A stretch of DNA of 64,000 nt, from contig CAWANG010000003.1 of the NCBI GenBank assembly GCA_963783175.1, positions 124,001 to 188,000 of the forward strand. The letters are read 5' to 3'. The notes beneath the pieces are model-generated. The model had not been told where the DNA came from, did no database searches, and was given only the letters and a program-made list of their open reading frames with translations. Positions 29,813 to 39,175 of this stretch are shown piece after piece. Position 1 is the stretch's first letter. Each line of letters opens with the position of its first letter. This stretch comes from Roseiarcus sp963783175 (GTDB lineage: Bacteria > Pseudomonadota > Alphaproteobacteria > Rhizobiales > Beijerinckiaceae). The translations under genes and the position numbers were made by a program.

Positions 29813-30058
29813 TTGGTTTGGTCCTCTGTCCCCCTGGCGGGGTGCCTCGGGGGATCGCCCGCGTCAGCCGTGCCTCCATCACTTCATGAAGAGCACGGCG
29901 CACGCTCGCAGTCAGTATAGCAAATTGAAAAATGACGGCGGAGAAATGGAGAAAAAGGCGCGGAGGGTCGCGGAAGCTCCTTTTGCGGCACCGCGCTTAA
30001 CCGGGCGTCAACCAAGATCGTGCACCATGTCGCGCTGCTGTCCGTGAGACATCACGCA

Positions 30059-30493
30059 ATGGGGATGCTGAGCCTTCTTGAAGCGGCGGAACAGGTCGGC
30101 AAATCGAAGTCGACCCTCTGGCGGGCGTCGAAGCGCGGCGAGCTATCCGTGACGAAGGACGAGGCCGGGCAGATCCTAGTCGACAGCTCGGAGCTATTCC
30201 GGGTGTTTCAGCCGAAACGCAGCGAGCCGCGCGTCATGACGCAGTACGCGGCGGTTAATGCAACACATGAAGCAGATGACGCGGCGTTGCGCCTCGTCGT
30301 CGCAGAGACGAAGATCGAAGCGCTTCATACAATGGTTGAAGAGTTGCGGCGAGCGCGCGAGGCCTGGCAGACGCAGGCCGAGCGCCTCACCCTGGCCGCG
30401 CCGATAATCGGGCCGCCGGCGAACCTTGTTTCCGCACCCGAGCCGCGCCGCTCATGGCTCCGTTACTGGCTCGGCTGGAAGGCGGCGGGGTGA
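30059..30493 (+). CDS. Helix-turn-helix/coiled-coil protein (plasmid-type)
   Basis: 144 residues from the ATG at 30059 (or 30065). The N-terminal 55 residues form an excisionase/MerR-like helix-turn-helix (LLEAAEQVGKSKSTLWRASKRGELSV, then VDSSELFRVFQP). A coiled coil (AETKIEALHTMVEELRRAREAWQTQAERL) and a Trp-rich tail (SWLRYWLGW) follow. Related proteins on rhizobial and acetic-acid-bacterial plasmids are often labelled entry exclusion protein 1, a name I would not trust. The next gene starts at its stop (TGATG), so the two are co-translated. Confidence 0.65.
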   Translation: MGMLSLLEAAEQVGKSKSTLWRASKRGELSVTKDEAGQILVDSSELFRVFQPKRSEPRVMTQYAAVNATHEADDAALRLVVAETKIEALHTMVEELRRAREAWQTQAERLTLAAPIIGPPANLVSAPEPRRSWLRYWLGWKAAG

Positions 30494-31302
30494 TGACGAA
30501 GCGCGATAGGCCGCTCGGCAGAGGGGTCCCGGATCACCCCCATCGATCCACGATCACACTGTCGGATTTGACCGAACTCGTCGCCGCAGCCCGAGAGGTC
30601 ATAAAGCCATTTAATAACGACACAGCATGGTGGCGCGGGCACGCGAACGTTGAGTGGCGGTTGGTGCCGCTCGCGTTTCGGAGAAACCCTGAGCGCCCCG
30701 GTCAGTTCTATGACGAGACTGCCCTGATCGGTCATTTTGTGTCCCGCGCGCCATCGCGGTCGCATAGACCATACCCTGACGCCAAGGATTTTTTCGGCTG
30801 GCTCTTTCTAGCTCAACACTATGGTCTCCCAACCCGCTTGCTGGATTGGACTGAGAATCCGCTCGTAGCGGTGTACTTCGCGGTGCTTGAGCATCCGAAC
30901 GATGACGGGTGCATCTGGGCATTGTGGCCGACCCGCTTGAACCGCTTTTTCGATGCGGCGAACGGCCTGGTTCAGATCCGAGATCCCAGGGTCAGGAAGA
31001 TCGCGAAAAGCGCCTTCACGGGCAGAAGGTTGCCGGAAGATGTTCCGGCTATGGCAATCGACGGTCAGGAAATCGATCCGCGCATGCTCGCCCAGATGAG
31101 CAGATTCACACTTCATTCCAACCGCACGTCATCGTTGGAGGGAGGAGAACCAGCGAGCCTCAATTGGCTGCGTCAGTTTGTGATCCCAAAGGACGCCAAA
31201 GCCAGAGTTCGCGCGCAGCTTTCAGCCCTTGGAATCCGGCGTTCGAACCTCTTCCCCGATCTGGCCAGCTTGGCGGCTGAGTTGAAATCATCCTTCTGGT
31301 GA
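30493..31302 (+). CDS. FRG-domain protein
   Basis: 269 residues, ATG overlapping the stop of the HTH gene. The FRG domain is clear: TAWWRGHANVEWRLVPLAFR near residue 50, then GWLFLAQHYGLPTRLLDWT and NPLVAVYFAVLEH around 100-135. The domain is named for its FRG-type motif, here WRG; its biochemistry is unknown. FRG proteins are frequent on mobile elements and next to small regulators. The HTH-FRG overlap would suit a regulator/effector pair, possibly in phage defence, but this is inference. Confidence 0.85.
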   Translation: MTKRDRPLGRGVPDHPHRSTITLSDLTELVAAAREVIKPFNNDTAWWRGHANVEWRLVPLAFRRNPERPGQFYDETALIGHFVSRAPSRSHRPYPDAKDFFGWLFLAQHYGLPTRLLDWTENPLVAVYFAVLEHPNDDGCIWALWPTRLNRFFDAANGLVQIRDPRVRKIAKSAFTGRRLPEDVPAMAIDGQEIDPRMLAQMSRFTLHSNRTSSLEGGEPASLNWLRQFVIPKDAKARVRAQLSALGIRRSNLFPDLASLAAELKSSFW

Positions 31303-31403
31303 CCGCGCCGAGAGAGGCCGAGAACTTAACGAGCCAAAGGCGACCGAATTGCGCGATAAGGCCGCCCGACAAGTGACGCGCGATCGAGCAGCTTAGGTCT
31401 GCA

Positions 31404-31763
31404 ATGGACTGGAAGACCTTTGTCTCGGGTCTAGTCGGCGCGATCATAGGCGTGGCTGGCGCCCCGTTCGTTCAAGCGGTTTTGTCGCAGAAATACGCGA
31501 ACGATAAGATGATCGAGTTGGCGGTGGAAATCCTGAAATCGGACTGCAAGAGCGCGCCCGGGCTAGTTCCCGCGAGACCCTGGGCGGTGAGCGTCATTGA
31601 AAAATTCTCTCCGGTACACCTCGGCGAGGATGCGAAGGCGGCCCTTTTGCACAACTCGATTGCTCCGGGTTCGTTCGACAGTTCTTTCAACAGTGATTTC
31701 GATATCGCCAAAAATCCGTGTGATGTGAAGCCGGCTTCCCTTCCTAGCGCACCAAGTCATTGA
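31404..31763 (+). CDS. Small membrane-anchored hypothetical protein
   Basis: 119 residues. Residues 5-28 are one hydrophobic segment (FVSGLVGAIIGVAGAPFVQAV); the rest is a short soluble domain with two Cys and a Ser/Pro-rich tail. Anchor-plus-small-domain proteins of this type often accompany effector genes in accessory islands. It follows the FRG gene in the same direction at 101 bases. Confidence 0.6.
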   Translation: MDWKTFVSGLVGAIIGVAGAPFVQAVLSQKYANDKMIELAVEILKSDCKSAPGLVPARPWAVSVIEKFSPVHLGEDAKAALLHNSIAPGSFDSSFNSDFDIAKNPCDVKPASLPSAPSH

Positions 31764-31940
31764 ACCTCGCCCCGCAAGGCGCGCTGAAGTCCGCACGCCG
31801 CTCGCACGCCGTCAGGTCGAGCAGCACGTCGGGCAGGGCGATGTCGGGGCCGAATCGCTCTATCAGGCCGGCGAGGGCGTAGCGCCCGGATCGGCGGCAG
31901 CGCTCGCACTCGATGCGCAGGGTGGGGCAGGGGAAACTCG
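31746..31940 (-). pseudogene. Cys-rich small protein, 5' end lost
   Basis: On the minus strand the frame reads TLRIECERCRRSGRY then ALAGLIERFGPDIALPD and ends in CGARFNDLVR with a TAG at 31746-31748. The CERC/CERR/CGARF spacing looks like a small zinc-ribbon-type protein of Hyphomicrobiales. No start codon is found in frame before the repeat and MITE at 31990, so the 5' end has probably been lost. Confidence 0.4.
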
Positions 31941-31989
31941 TCGAGCGGACGGGAGCCGATGCACAGCTTGGACCGGTTTCGACGTATAC

Positions 31990-32197
31990 TGTTGAAAAAC
32001 TCGGAAATTGAGCAACGGCGGAAATCGCGCTTTCGCACGCGTCGCATCATCTCGGCCGATAGTCCTTACGGCAGGGCATATGGGAGGGTCGCTGGCGGCA
32101 AAGCGGGTCGGTCCGCCGAGCCCCTAAGGAATTTTTCATCGAGGCTGCCGGCGGTCTCCTGAATTGTGATCGACGCCAAAAATCGAGTTTTTCAACA
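31990..32197 (+). mobile_element. MITE copy 1
   Basis: 208 bases with ends TGTTGAAAAACTCGG and CGAGTTTTTCAACA, no coding capacity. The interior matches copies at 41615, 44382 and 47681. This copy is the most diverged in the middle. Flanks are CGACGTATAC on the left and CTATCGACGT on the right, so a CGACGT duplication is possible. Confidence 0.88.
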
Positions 32198-32453
32198 CTA
32201 TCGACGTGAAGCGGACATTGCAGATCGCGATCCCGAACTTCGCAAGCGGGAGAGAAGCGCGGCCATAGACCTGCGCGGCGGGGAGCGGTGACTCAGCCCA
32301 GAGTTGCCGGCGCGCGACACCGCGCCGGACATTGGCGATCCGTAATCTGAACAACGCAAAACGGGCGTGTTGGGACGCCATTCCGACTGACGATGACGCG
32401 AAAGGCGGGGCATTCACCCGTTCCTCGCATCCGTCCAAACATGGAGACCCCAA

Positions 32454-32729
32454 ATGAAGTTGCTCAGCATCCTAGCTGTTACAGCGATCGCCGCCGCCGG
32501 CCCGGCTCTCGCCGAAGGCAAATGCACGAACGCCCCGAAGTCGAAGTGGCAGCCCAAGTCCGCGCTCGAATTGCAGCTTCAGGCCGATGGCTTCAAAGTG
32601 CGGCAAATCAAGGTCGAGGGCGGCTGTTACGAGGTCTACGGCACCGACAAGGACGGCAAACGCGCCAACATGGCCTATAACGCCGAGACGCTCGAGAAGC
32701 TCGACAACGCCGAAGCCGGTGAGAACTGA
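32454..32729 (+). CDS. Periplasmic PepSY-type small protein
   Basis: 91 residues with a signal peptide (LLSILAVTAIAAAGPALA, cleavage before EGKC). The mature part reads LELQLQADGFKVRQIKVEGGCYEVYGTDKDGKRANMAYNAET, the PepSY fold of small periplasmic proteins. Its neighbours are a cytochrome b561 gene and a two-component pair; this trio recurs in proteobacteria and suggests an envelope redox or metal response. Confidence 0.85.
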   Translation: MKLLSILAVTAIAAAGPALAEGKCTNAPKSKWQPKSALELQLQADGFKVRQIKVEGGCYEVYGTDKDGKRANMAYNAETLEKLDNAEAGEN

Positions 32730-32746
32730 GCCGCGAGCGGCCGGTC

Positions 32747-33277
32747 GTGATCCGCGTCTGGGACCCGCTCGTTCGGGGATCTCACTGGGCGCTCGCCGCG
32801 AGTTTCGCGGTCGCCTGGCTGACTTCGAAAAACTGGGAGGGCCTGCACGTCGCCTCGGGCTATGTCGCGGGCGGCCTCGTGGCGCTGCGAGTCGTCTGGG
32901 GCTTCCTTGGCCCCCGCTATGCGCGCTTTACCCAGTTCGTACGGTCGCCGGGGACCGTTATCGACTACCTCCGCGCGATCAAAGACGGGTCGGAGAGCCG
33001 GTACATCGGTCACAATCCGGCGGGCGGGGCGATGATCGTCGTCCTGCTCGCCGCGATGGCGGCAACGGCGGTCAGCGGCTGGCTGCTGACCACTGACGCA
33101 TTCTGGGGCTCGACGGTCATGCAACATGGTCACTCGCTGCTCGCCCATGGCGTGTTGGCCCTGGTGGTCGTTCATCTCGTCGGCGTGGTCCTCGCGAGCC
33201 TGCGCCATCGCGAGAATCTGGTTCGCGCGATGATCGTCGGCGTCAAGCGCCCGTCGGAGCCGGGCGATGTGGCCTGA
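32747..33277 (+). CDS. Cytochrome b561-type membrane protein
   Basis: 176 residues from a GTG, 18 bases after the PepSY gene. Four membrane segments are expected. Likely haem ligands are His in RGSHWALA, EGLHVASGY, and HGHSLLAHGVLALVVVHLVGV. The family is bacterial di-haem cytochrome b that passes electrons between quinone and a periplasmic acceptor. The acceptor is unknown. It converges on the histidine kinase gene. Confidence 0.9.
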   Translation: MIRVWDPLVRGSHWALAASFAVAWLTSKNWEGLHVASGYVAGGLVALRVVWGFLGPRYARFTQFVRSPGTVIDYLRAIKDGSESRYIGHNPAGGAMIVVLLAAMAATAVSGWLLTTDAFWGSTVMQHGHSLLAHGVLALVVVHLVGVVLASLRHRENLVRAMIVGVKRPSEPGDVA

Positions 33278-33282
33278 TCCGG

Positions 33283-34653
33283 TCACTCCTCGTTGTCCGT
33301 GGTCGCAATCGTGACCCGCAGTCCGGGATGATTGTCCGAGGCGCGGCAGTCGAGGCCGTGCAGGTCGGCGATTGCGGCGGCCAGCGCGAGACCCAGACCG
33401 CTTCCCGGCGCGCGCGCCGAGTCGCCCGCGCGGTGGAAGCGCTGGAAGATAGCGCTCATTTCCCTGGCAGTTACGCCCGGTCCGTTGTCAGAGACAGAAA
33501 ACGCAATCCCCGCCGGGGTGCGCTCGCCTCCGACCTCGATCCGGACTCCGGCCGGCGTATGACGCAGCGCATTGTCGATCAGGTTGGCGATCATCTGCAC
33601 GAGCAGCTCCTTGTCGCCGGAGATTGGAAGCGGCGCGTCGAGGCGCTGAACCAGCGTCTTGCTTTCGTCTTCGGCGGCCGGCGCGAACGTCTCCGCGACC
33701 TCCCGCGCCAGTTCGGCGAGGTCAAGCGGCCGGAAAGCCGCCCGCCGCGCCCCAGCCTCGACCTGGCCGATGCGGAGCAGGGCATTGAAGGTCTCAAGCA
33801 CACCCTCGACGTCGCCGATCACCGCATCGATCGAACCGCGCGCCGCGCCAGACGACGGTTCGTCCCGTACGACTTCGAGACGACGCAGCACTCCGGCCAA
33901 AGGCTTCCGCAAATCATGCGCAATGTCGGCGCTGACTTGCCTGTTCGCCTGCAGGAGCTTCTCGATTCGATCGAACAGCCGGTTGAAGGTTCGCGCGAGC
34001 GCCGTCAGGTCGTCGTCTGTGCGACTTAGCGGAATTCGTCGGCTCCAGTCGCCGTCCATGAGGCGGCGGGCGGTCTGGCGCATCGAGTCGATACGGCCCA
34101 GGAACTGCGCGCTCAGCCACAGTCCCCCGATCGTCCCCATCGCGAGCGTGGCCGCGACTGCCCAGGCGAAGGCCGCCAGCACGCCGGTCAGGATCGTATC
34201 CGAGCGGCGGCGCTCGTCGCCAACGAGGAGGGATGACCCGTCGGCGAGCGGCGTGACGAGCGAACGGATGACCTCCGCTTTGGATTCGGGCGGCTCTCCC
34301 CCATCGTTCTCCGGCGCTTCGATCCATCCGCTGCCGGCGACGCCGGACCGCGGGAGGCGCAAGTCTCCAGCGATCGGCTTGCCGTCGGCAGCCAGGAAAC
34401 CGTAGGCGAAGCCTGCGCCGCTCGATCCCCGCGCGTCGATGATGCCGGCGAGCCTGTCGCGTCCACCATCGACGAACGCGCTCTTCAGCGCGTCCGATTC
34501 CTCGGCGATTCGTTCGTCGAAATCGGTCAGGATTTCGCGGCGCACCGAGAAATAGACGAATGCGCCCAGCGCCAGCGCCGAGGCGGTGAACAGCGCCAGA
34601 TACAGGGCTGCCAGCCGGAAGCTGGCCGTACTAAGCAGCGGGATTCGGGACAC
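33283..34653 (-). CDS. Sensor histidine kinase
   Basis: 456 residues. Two membrane segments (about 12-32 and 155-180) flank a periplasmic domain of about 120 residues; HAMP follows, then the H-box VSADIAHDLRKPLAGVLRRLE and ATPase motifs LIDNALRHTPAG, DNGPGV and GSGLGLALAAAIA. The start overlaps the response regulator gene by about 20 bases, so it is the cognate partner. Only five bases separate its stop from the convergent cytochrome gene. Confidence 0.93.
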   Translation of the reverse strand: MSRIPLLSTASFRLAALYLALFTASALALGAFVYFSVRREILTDFDERIAEESDALKSAFVDGGRDRLAGIIDARGSSGAGFAYGFLAADGKPIAGDLRLPRSGVAGSGWIEAPENDGGEPPESKAEVIRSLVTPLADGSSLLVGDERRRSDTILTGVLAAFAWAVAATLAMGTIGGLWLSAQFLGRIDSMRQTARRLMDGDWSRRIPLSRTDDDLTALARTFNRLFDRIEKLLQANRQVSADIAHDLRKPLAGVLRRLEVVRDEPSSGAARGSIDAVIGDVEGVLETFNALLRIGQVEAGARRAAFRPLDLAELAREVAETFAPAAEDESKTLVQRLDAPLPISGDKELLVQMIANLIDNALRHTPAGVRIEVGGERTPAGIAFSVSDNGPGVTAREMSAIFQRFHRAGDSARAPGSGLGLALAAAIADLHGLDCRASDNHPGLRVTIATTDNEE

Positions 34654-35314
34654 GCAACATGTATCCTGCGCCGCGCACGGTCTGGATCAGCGAGGGGCCG
34701 CCGCAGTCGACCTTGCCGCGCAGCCGGCTGATGTGCGTCTCGACGATGTTGGTCCTCGGATCGAACTGGTATTCCCACACCTGTTCGAGCAGCATCTTGC
34801 GCGTGACAAGCCGGCCCTCGGCGCGCATCAGGAATTCGAGCAGGCGGAACTCGCGCGGCTGGAGGTCGATCGCCGTGCCGCCGCGGCGCACGGAGCGCGC
34901 GACCAGGTCCATTTCGAGATCGCCCGCCACGAGCAGGGTTTGGGAGGCGCCCAGGGTCGGACGGCGGGCGAGCGCCGTCAGGCGCGCCATCAGTTCTTCG
35001 AAGGCGAAGGGTTTGACGAGGTAGTCGTCGCCGCCCGCCTCGAGGCCATCGACCCTATCGTCGATGCCGGAGAGGTTGGTTAGAAAGAGCACCGGCGTCG
35101 AGACGCCGTCCCGGCGCATCAGCGCGACGACGCTAAGGCCGTCCAGTTTCGGCAGCATGCGATCGAGCACGATGATGTCGAAGCGGTCGGCGCTTGCGCG
35201 CTCATAACCTTCGCGACCGTCGCTCGCGAGGGTCGGTTCATGTCCTCGTGCACGAAGACCCTCGGCGATGAACCCTGCGGTTCCTTCGTCGTCCTCGACC
35301 ACCAGAATTCTCAT
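34631..35314 (-). CDS. OmpR/PhoB-type response regulator
   Basis: 227 residues beginning MRILVVEDDEGT. Phosphoacceptor Asp in IIVLDRMLPKLDG, conserved Lys in DYLVKPFAF, winged helix with LQPREFRLLEFLMRAEGRLVTRK and VETHISRLRGKVDCGG. It is the first gene of the regulator-kinase operon. The cytochrome and PepSY genes on either side are plausible targets; no binding site was identified. Confidence 0.94.
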   Translation of the reverse strand: MRILVVEDDEGTAGFIAEGLRARGHEPTLASDGREGYERASADRFDIIVLDRMLPKLDGLSVVALMRRDGVSTPVLFLTNLSGIDDRVDGLEAGGDDYLVKPFAFEELMARLTALARRPTLGASQTLLVAGDLEMDLVARSVRRGGTAIDLQPREFRLLEFLMRAEGRLVTRKMLLEQVWEYQFDPRTNIVETHISRLRGKVDCGGPSLIQTVRGAGYMLRVPNPAA

Positions 35315-35626
35315 CCCGCCGACTTAGCAGAATGACGGAACCAGGCAATGTGTCGCGCGGAAGACGATGGCGCGAAGAACAGCTCGACAACGGAAGACGT
35401 CCGTCCGAAACCTGGTCGCCAGCCCCGTGCAGGCGTCGACGGCGACATTACGAAAACGTATAGCGGGCACCCTGATTCGGACGCCGCCCGCAGGCCTTTT
35501 ATCCCAAGGCCTGCGACCAGAGGTCGCCCAGTCTCGATCCGGTCACGATTCGGGAACAAACAGCCATTTGGAGGAATATGCCTTTCAGGGAGAGCTGCCC
35601 ACACAGCGATTGCGAGACGAGGTCTT
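35315..35626. other. Divergent intergenic region between response regulator and cytochrome b
   Basis: 312 bases upstream of both the response regulator (minus) and the cytochrome b gene (plus). It should contain both promoters. I could not identify a clear direct-repeat operator. Confidence 0.4.
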
Positions 35627-36196
35627 ATGCCAATGAGAGATGCGGTGAAGTACGGCGTGGCGCCTCCGCCCGCGCGTTACGGGGCCGGTGCGGTGACTTT
35701 TCACTGGACGGTCGCCGCATTGATCGTCCTCCTCGGCGGCCTGGGGCTTCTGTTCGATGATATTCCGAGCGCGGCGCGGCCTTTCTGGATCAATGTTCAC
35801 GTCTGCGTCGGACTGATTTATTTCGCCCTGGTGATCGCGAGAGTTCTCTGGCGGACCACGCACAAGGCGCCGGATCTTGGGGCGGATATCGGCGAATTCA
35901 GCCGCCGGACATCGTTCGCCGTGCATCACCTGCTCTACCTCCTGATGCTCCTCATTCCGGTCGTGGGCGTCGTGGCGCGCGTTTGGCACGGGCGAGGATT
36001 CGACTATGGCGTCTTCCAGCTGGATTTCGGCGCCGTCTCGGACCCCGCCGTCTTTCATCCAGCGGAGAAGATTCACCAACTGTTGGCCTACGCCCTGTTC
36101 GCCCTCGCCGGCCTGCACGCCGCGGGCGCTCTCTACCATCAGTTCGTCCGACGCAACGGAATTCTGCTGCGGATGATGCCCGGCGGGATCGGCTAA
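35627..36196 (+). CDS. Cytochrome b561 family protein
   Basis: 189 residues from ATG 35627, with GACGAGG upstream; 35633 is an alternative. Four membrane segments with histidines in TFHWTVAALIVLL, INVHVCVGLIYFALV, VHHLLYLLMLLIPV and HQLLAYALFALAGLHAAGALYHQF, the arrangement of YodB/CybB-type di-haem cytochromes. It is a second b-type cytochrome beside the same two-component system and is unlike the one at 32747 in sequence. Confidence 0.9.
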   Translation: MPMRDAVKYGVAPPPARYGAGAVTFHWTVAALIVLLGGLGLLFDDIPSAARPFWINVHVCVGLIYFALVIARVLWRTTHKAPDLGADIGEFSRRTSFAVHHLLYLLMLLIPVVGVVARVWHGRGFDYGVFQLDFGAVSDPAVFHPAEKIHQLLAYALFALAGLHAAGALYHQFVRRNGILLRMMPGGIG

Positions 36197-36512
36197 ATGT
36201 GACGAGCGTGGCCGCGAGGCGATTGCGGCCCTGGTTGGGCTCGTCCGAGCACGTCGTCGAGCGCAAGCGTCGCCGTGAAGCGAGCGGCGCAGCCATGCAG
36301 CGTGGCGCCCATCAATGACCGCTGCTTGCGCACAGCAGACAGGCGCAACAGCTTTTGACTAGCGGAACTGACTCGACCCGCAGCCGGCTCGTCCCGGACG
36401 CGAATGACCCATCTGCGACATTTACACGCGTAGCGCTCGCACCCTTTCAACCTATATGGGTCTGACCGTTGGCGACGATTTCGCCGTCGGCCGTGATGAG
36501 AGACAGGATGCC
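36197..36512. other. Intergenic stretch with half of a palindromic repeat
   Basis: No gene. At about 36314 it contains ATGACCGCTGCTTGCGCA, which matches one arm of the palindromic repeat seen intact at 53363. Confidence 0.45.
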
Positions 36513-36779
36513 ATGCCAACAATAGTCGCCCATCATAACATTACAAAGGGCTCGAAGCACTGGCTCACCTCCCCCAAGCGCAAAGAGCTATTCGGTCCCC
36601 TCGGGATAACCAACATCCGAACATTCGCCGATCCGCAAAATCCGAATCGGGTGGCGTTGATGATGGACGTACCGGATATGAACGCCATGATGGCGGCGAT
36701 GCAGACCACGGCAGCCGCTGACGCGATGGCCTTCGATGGCGTTATGCCTGAGTCCTTGGTGATCCTCGTCGAATCCTAA
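36513..36779 (+). CDS. Conserved small hypothetical protein
   Basis: 88 residues from the ATG with ACAGGA upstream. The sequence (MPTIVAHHNITKGSKHWLTS, FGPLGITNIRTFADP, ALMMDVPDMNAMMAAMQ, ending VILVES) is well formed, probably a ferredoxin-like alpha/beta fold of the dimeric-barrel type. I recognise it only as a conserved hypothetical. Confidence 0.75.
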   Translation: MPTIVAHHNITKGSKHWLTSPKRKELFGPLGITNIRTFADPQNPNRVALMMDVPDMNAMMAAMQTTAAADAMAFDGVMPESLVILVES

Positions 36780-37372
36780 AATCGGTCTTCAAAAGAAACG
36801 CTGGCGCAAAATACTCGTTAGTGTGTGCAACTGGGCGCAGGAGAAAGGCGAGCCTGCGCCCTTTGACTCGCGCTTCTAACCAATCGCCTCGAGCGACTCT
36901 TTGACGGCCAGCCGTCGATTTTGGGGCATTGCGGGCTTGGCGGGACCTGCCAGCTCGCCCGGCCCAGTCTCGACGGACACACGGGAACCGCTGGACGGTA
37001 CCCTGGACAGCCCGTTCAAAAAGGGCGTACGCCGGCTCAGCGCAATTGCACGTCGCGGAACGACCGAAGCGGACGGCTGGTGTCGGTAGAGTTGAGGTGT
37101 GGCGCGGCGGCGTTAGGCTGAGCATATCTGTTCCCGCCCCTTTCGTCTGGCGGTGCCTTAGTGGCGCAGCCGTAGCTCCGTTTCCACACCCCGCTCATCG
37201 AACCTGAACTGCGCGGCGTGTTATTGAGAGGAAAGAGCCCGCGTTGAGGGCCTGCGGCGGGCAAGCTCGGGCGGAGGGACCTAGCCCTTGCGCCGAAATG
37301 CCGGTGGCGATGCCCATTTGGATGTCGTAGTGTTCTCACCAAACGGCAAACCTTGCCGAGGATCACCCATCA
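36780..37372. other. Gene-free stretch
   Basis: About 590 bases with several short frames on both strands, none with protein-like composition or a ribosome site. It may be decayed sequence of the accessory region. Confidence 0.4.
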
Positions 37373-39175
37373 ATGCAGGTGCGCTTCTGGGGCACACGCG
37401 GATCGATACCGAAATGCGGCCCACAGATTCTGCGATATGGTGGAAGCACGCCCTGCATCGAGGTCCTGACTGATGCCGGGACTCTGATCGTCATCGATTG
37501 CGGCAGCGGCGGGCACGGTCTCGGGCTATCGCTCCAGGGCGCCGGCCGAGGCGACAGGGGCCACCTTCTGATCAGCCACACCCACTGGGATCACATCCAG
37601 GGGCTTCCGTTCTTCGCCCCATTTTTTGTGCCAGGCAACCAGTGGGAAATCTACGCCCCGCGCGGGGTCCGGCAATCTCTTGAGGAGACCCTCGCCGGCC
37701 AGATGCAATCGACATATTTCCCGGTGGAGCTTGAGGAGCTCGGCGCCCAGATACACTTCCACGAGCTGGTCGAGGGCGATCTGCAGATCGAGGAGGTGCG
37801 GATCGCCACTCGCTATCTGAATCATCCGGCGCTCGCCCTTGGCTACCGGCTTGCGGCGGATGGTGCTGTGCTCGTCCACGCCTCCGACCACGAACCCCAT
37901 GCGCGCGAGCTCGGTGCTGGGCGCGGGACGGTCACAGGACAGGATCAGCGGCATGCCGAGTTCCTTACGAACGCGGACCTGGTGATCCACGACGCCCAGT
38001 ACACACCCACTGAGTTCCTTGCGAAGGTCGGCTGGGGCCATAGCACCGGCGAATACGCCGCTCGGCTCTGTGCTACGGCGGGCGCGCGGCGCCTCGCGCT
38101 TATTCATCACGACCCAAAACGTACGGACGATGAGATCGACTTGATGGTGCAGGCGGCGGCTGAGAGCCTGGGCGCCACTCCTGCGTTGGAGATCTTCGGT
38201 GCAGCCGAGGGCATGACCATCGAACTGCTCGGCCGCGCATCCGTCTTGCCACGTTACGCGAAACCGGATTCCGCGAAGGGCCGACCCGCCGAGTTCCTAC
38301 ATCGTCCGGTGGTGATCGGCGCCGCCGATCCGGCGTTGGCCGCTCTTCTCGCCGACGCGATCGGCACGGATGGCTTCGAGGTGCACCTCGCCGCTAACAG
38401 CGAGGCGGTGGTAATGCTCGTTGCCGCAATTCAGCCGGCACTCGTTCTGGTCGAAGATTCCGTGGGGGCCATGGACGGGGAGGCGACCTGCCGCGCGATC
38501 CGGCGCCTCCCCGCCGCAGATCCGGAGACGCTGCCGGTCGTCTTGATTTCGCCGGACGCCAATCGCGGCGGGCCAACCGACCCGGGGGTGACTGAGCGAC
38601 TGCAAGCGCCGTTCTTGAAGGCCTTCCTCCAGGCACGAGCGCGCGCTTGGATCCTACGCCAGGCCTGCCGCTGGCAGCGTGCGCCGCTGCCGGCCGATGA
38701 GGACCGGCGGCTTCAGGCCCTACGTGGTCTAGGCCTGCTCGATACGCCCGCTGAGGATCGCTTCGACCGCCTGACCCGCCTGGCCTCGGCTGTTTTTGGC
38801 GTGCCGATGGCGCTGGTCAGCCTTGTCGACCGCGACCGCCAATGGTTCAAGTCGCGCCATGGCCTGCCGGCGTCCGAGACACATCGCGACCTATCGTTCT
38901 GCGCACACGCCGTGGCAAACGGTGAAGTGCTGGTGGTGCCCGATACTCTGCTCGACGCTCGCTTCGCCGAAAATCCGCTCGTGACCGGCGCGCCCCGCAT
39001 TCGATTCTACGCAGGCTATCCCTTGCAGGTGGAGAAAGGAGTTTGCGTCGGGACGCTTTGCCTGCTCGACACGCGACCACGGGAGCTGACAACGCGCGAA
39101 CATCAGCTGCTCCGCGACCTTGGGCAGCTCGTGGCGCAGGAACTGAAAGGCGGCTGGGCGTTGACGGGGCGCTAG
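37373..39175 (+). CDS. Metallo-beta-lactamase fold / receiver / GAF fusion protein
   Basis: 600 residues with three domains. Residues 1-285: metallo-hydrolase of the RNase Z/PhnP-like group, starting VRFWGTRGSIP, with metal ligands in HTHWDH, HASDHE and LIHHDPK. Residues about 300-420: receiver-like fold (VVIGAADPALAALLADAIGTDGFEVHLA), with an acidic VLVEDSVG where the phosphoacceptor should be. Residues about 435-595: GAF domain with LDTPAEDRFDRLTRLA, VPMALVSLVDRDRQWFKS, SFCAHAV and AGYPL. It is probably a signalling hydrolase; the substrate could be a cyclic phosphate. The cyclase gene downstream supports nucleotide signalling. Confidence 0.88.
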   Translation: MQVRFWGTRGSIPKCGPQILRYGGSTPCIEVLTDAGTLIVIDCGSGGHGLGLSLQGAGRGDRGHLLISHTHWDHIQGLPFFAPFFVPGNQWEIYAPRGVRQSLEETLAGQMQSTYFPVELEELGAQIHFHELVEGDLQIEEVRIATRYLNHPALALGYRLAADGAVLVHASDHEPHARELGAGRGTVTGQDQRHAEFLTNADLVIHDAQYTPTEFLAKVGWGHSTGEYAARLCATAGARRLALIHHDPKRTDDEIDLMVQAAAESLGATPALEIFGAAEGMTIELLGRASVLPRYAKPDSAKGRPAEFLHRPVVIGAADPALAALLADAIGTDGFEVHLAANSEAVVMLVAAIQPALVLVEDSVGAMDGEATCRAIRRLPAADPETLPVVLISPDANRGGPTDPGVTERLQAPFLKAFLQARARAWILRQACRWQRAPLPADEDRRLQALRGLGLLDTPAEDRFDRLTRLASAVFGVPMALVSLVDRDRQWFKSRHGLPASETHRDLSFCAHAVANGEVLVVPDTLLDARFAENPLVTGAPRIRFYAGYPLQVEKGVCVGTLCLLDTRPRELTTREHQLLRDLGQLVAQELKGGWALTGR

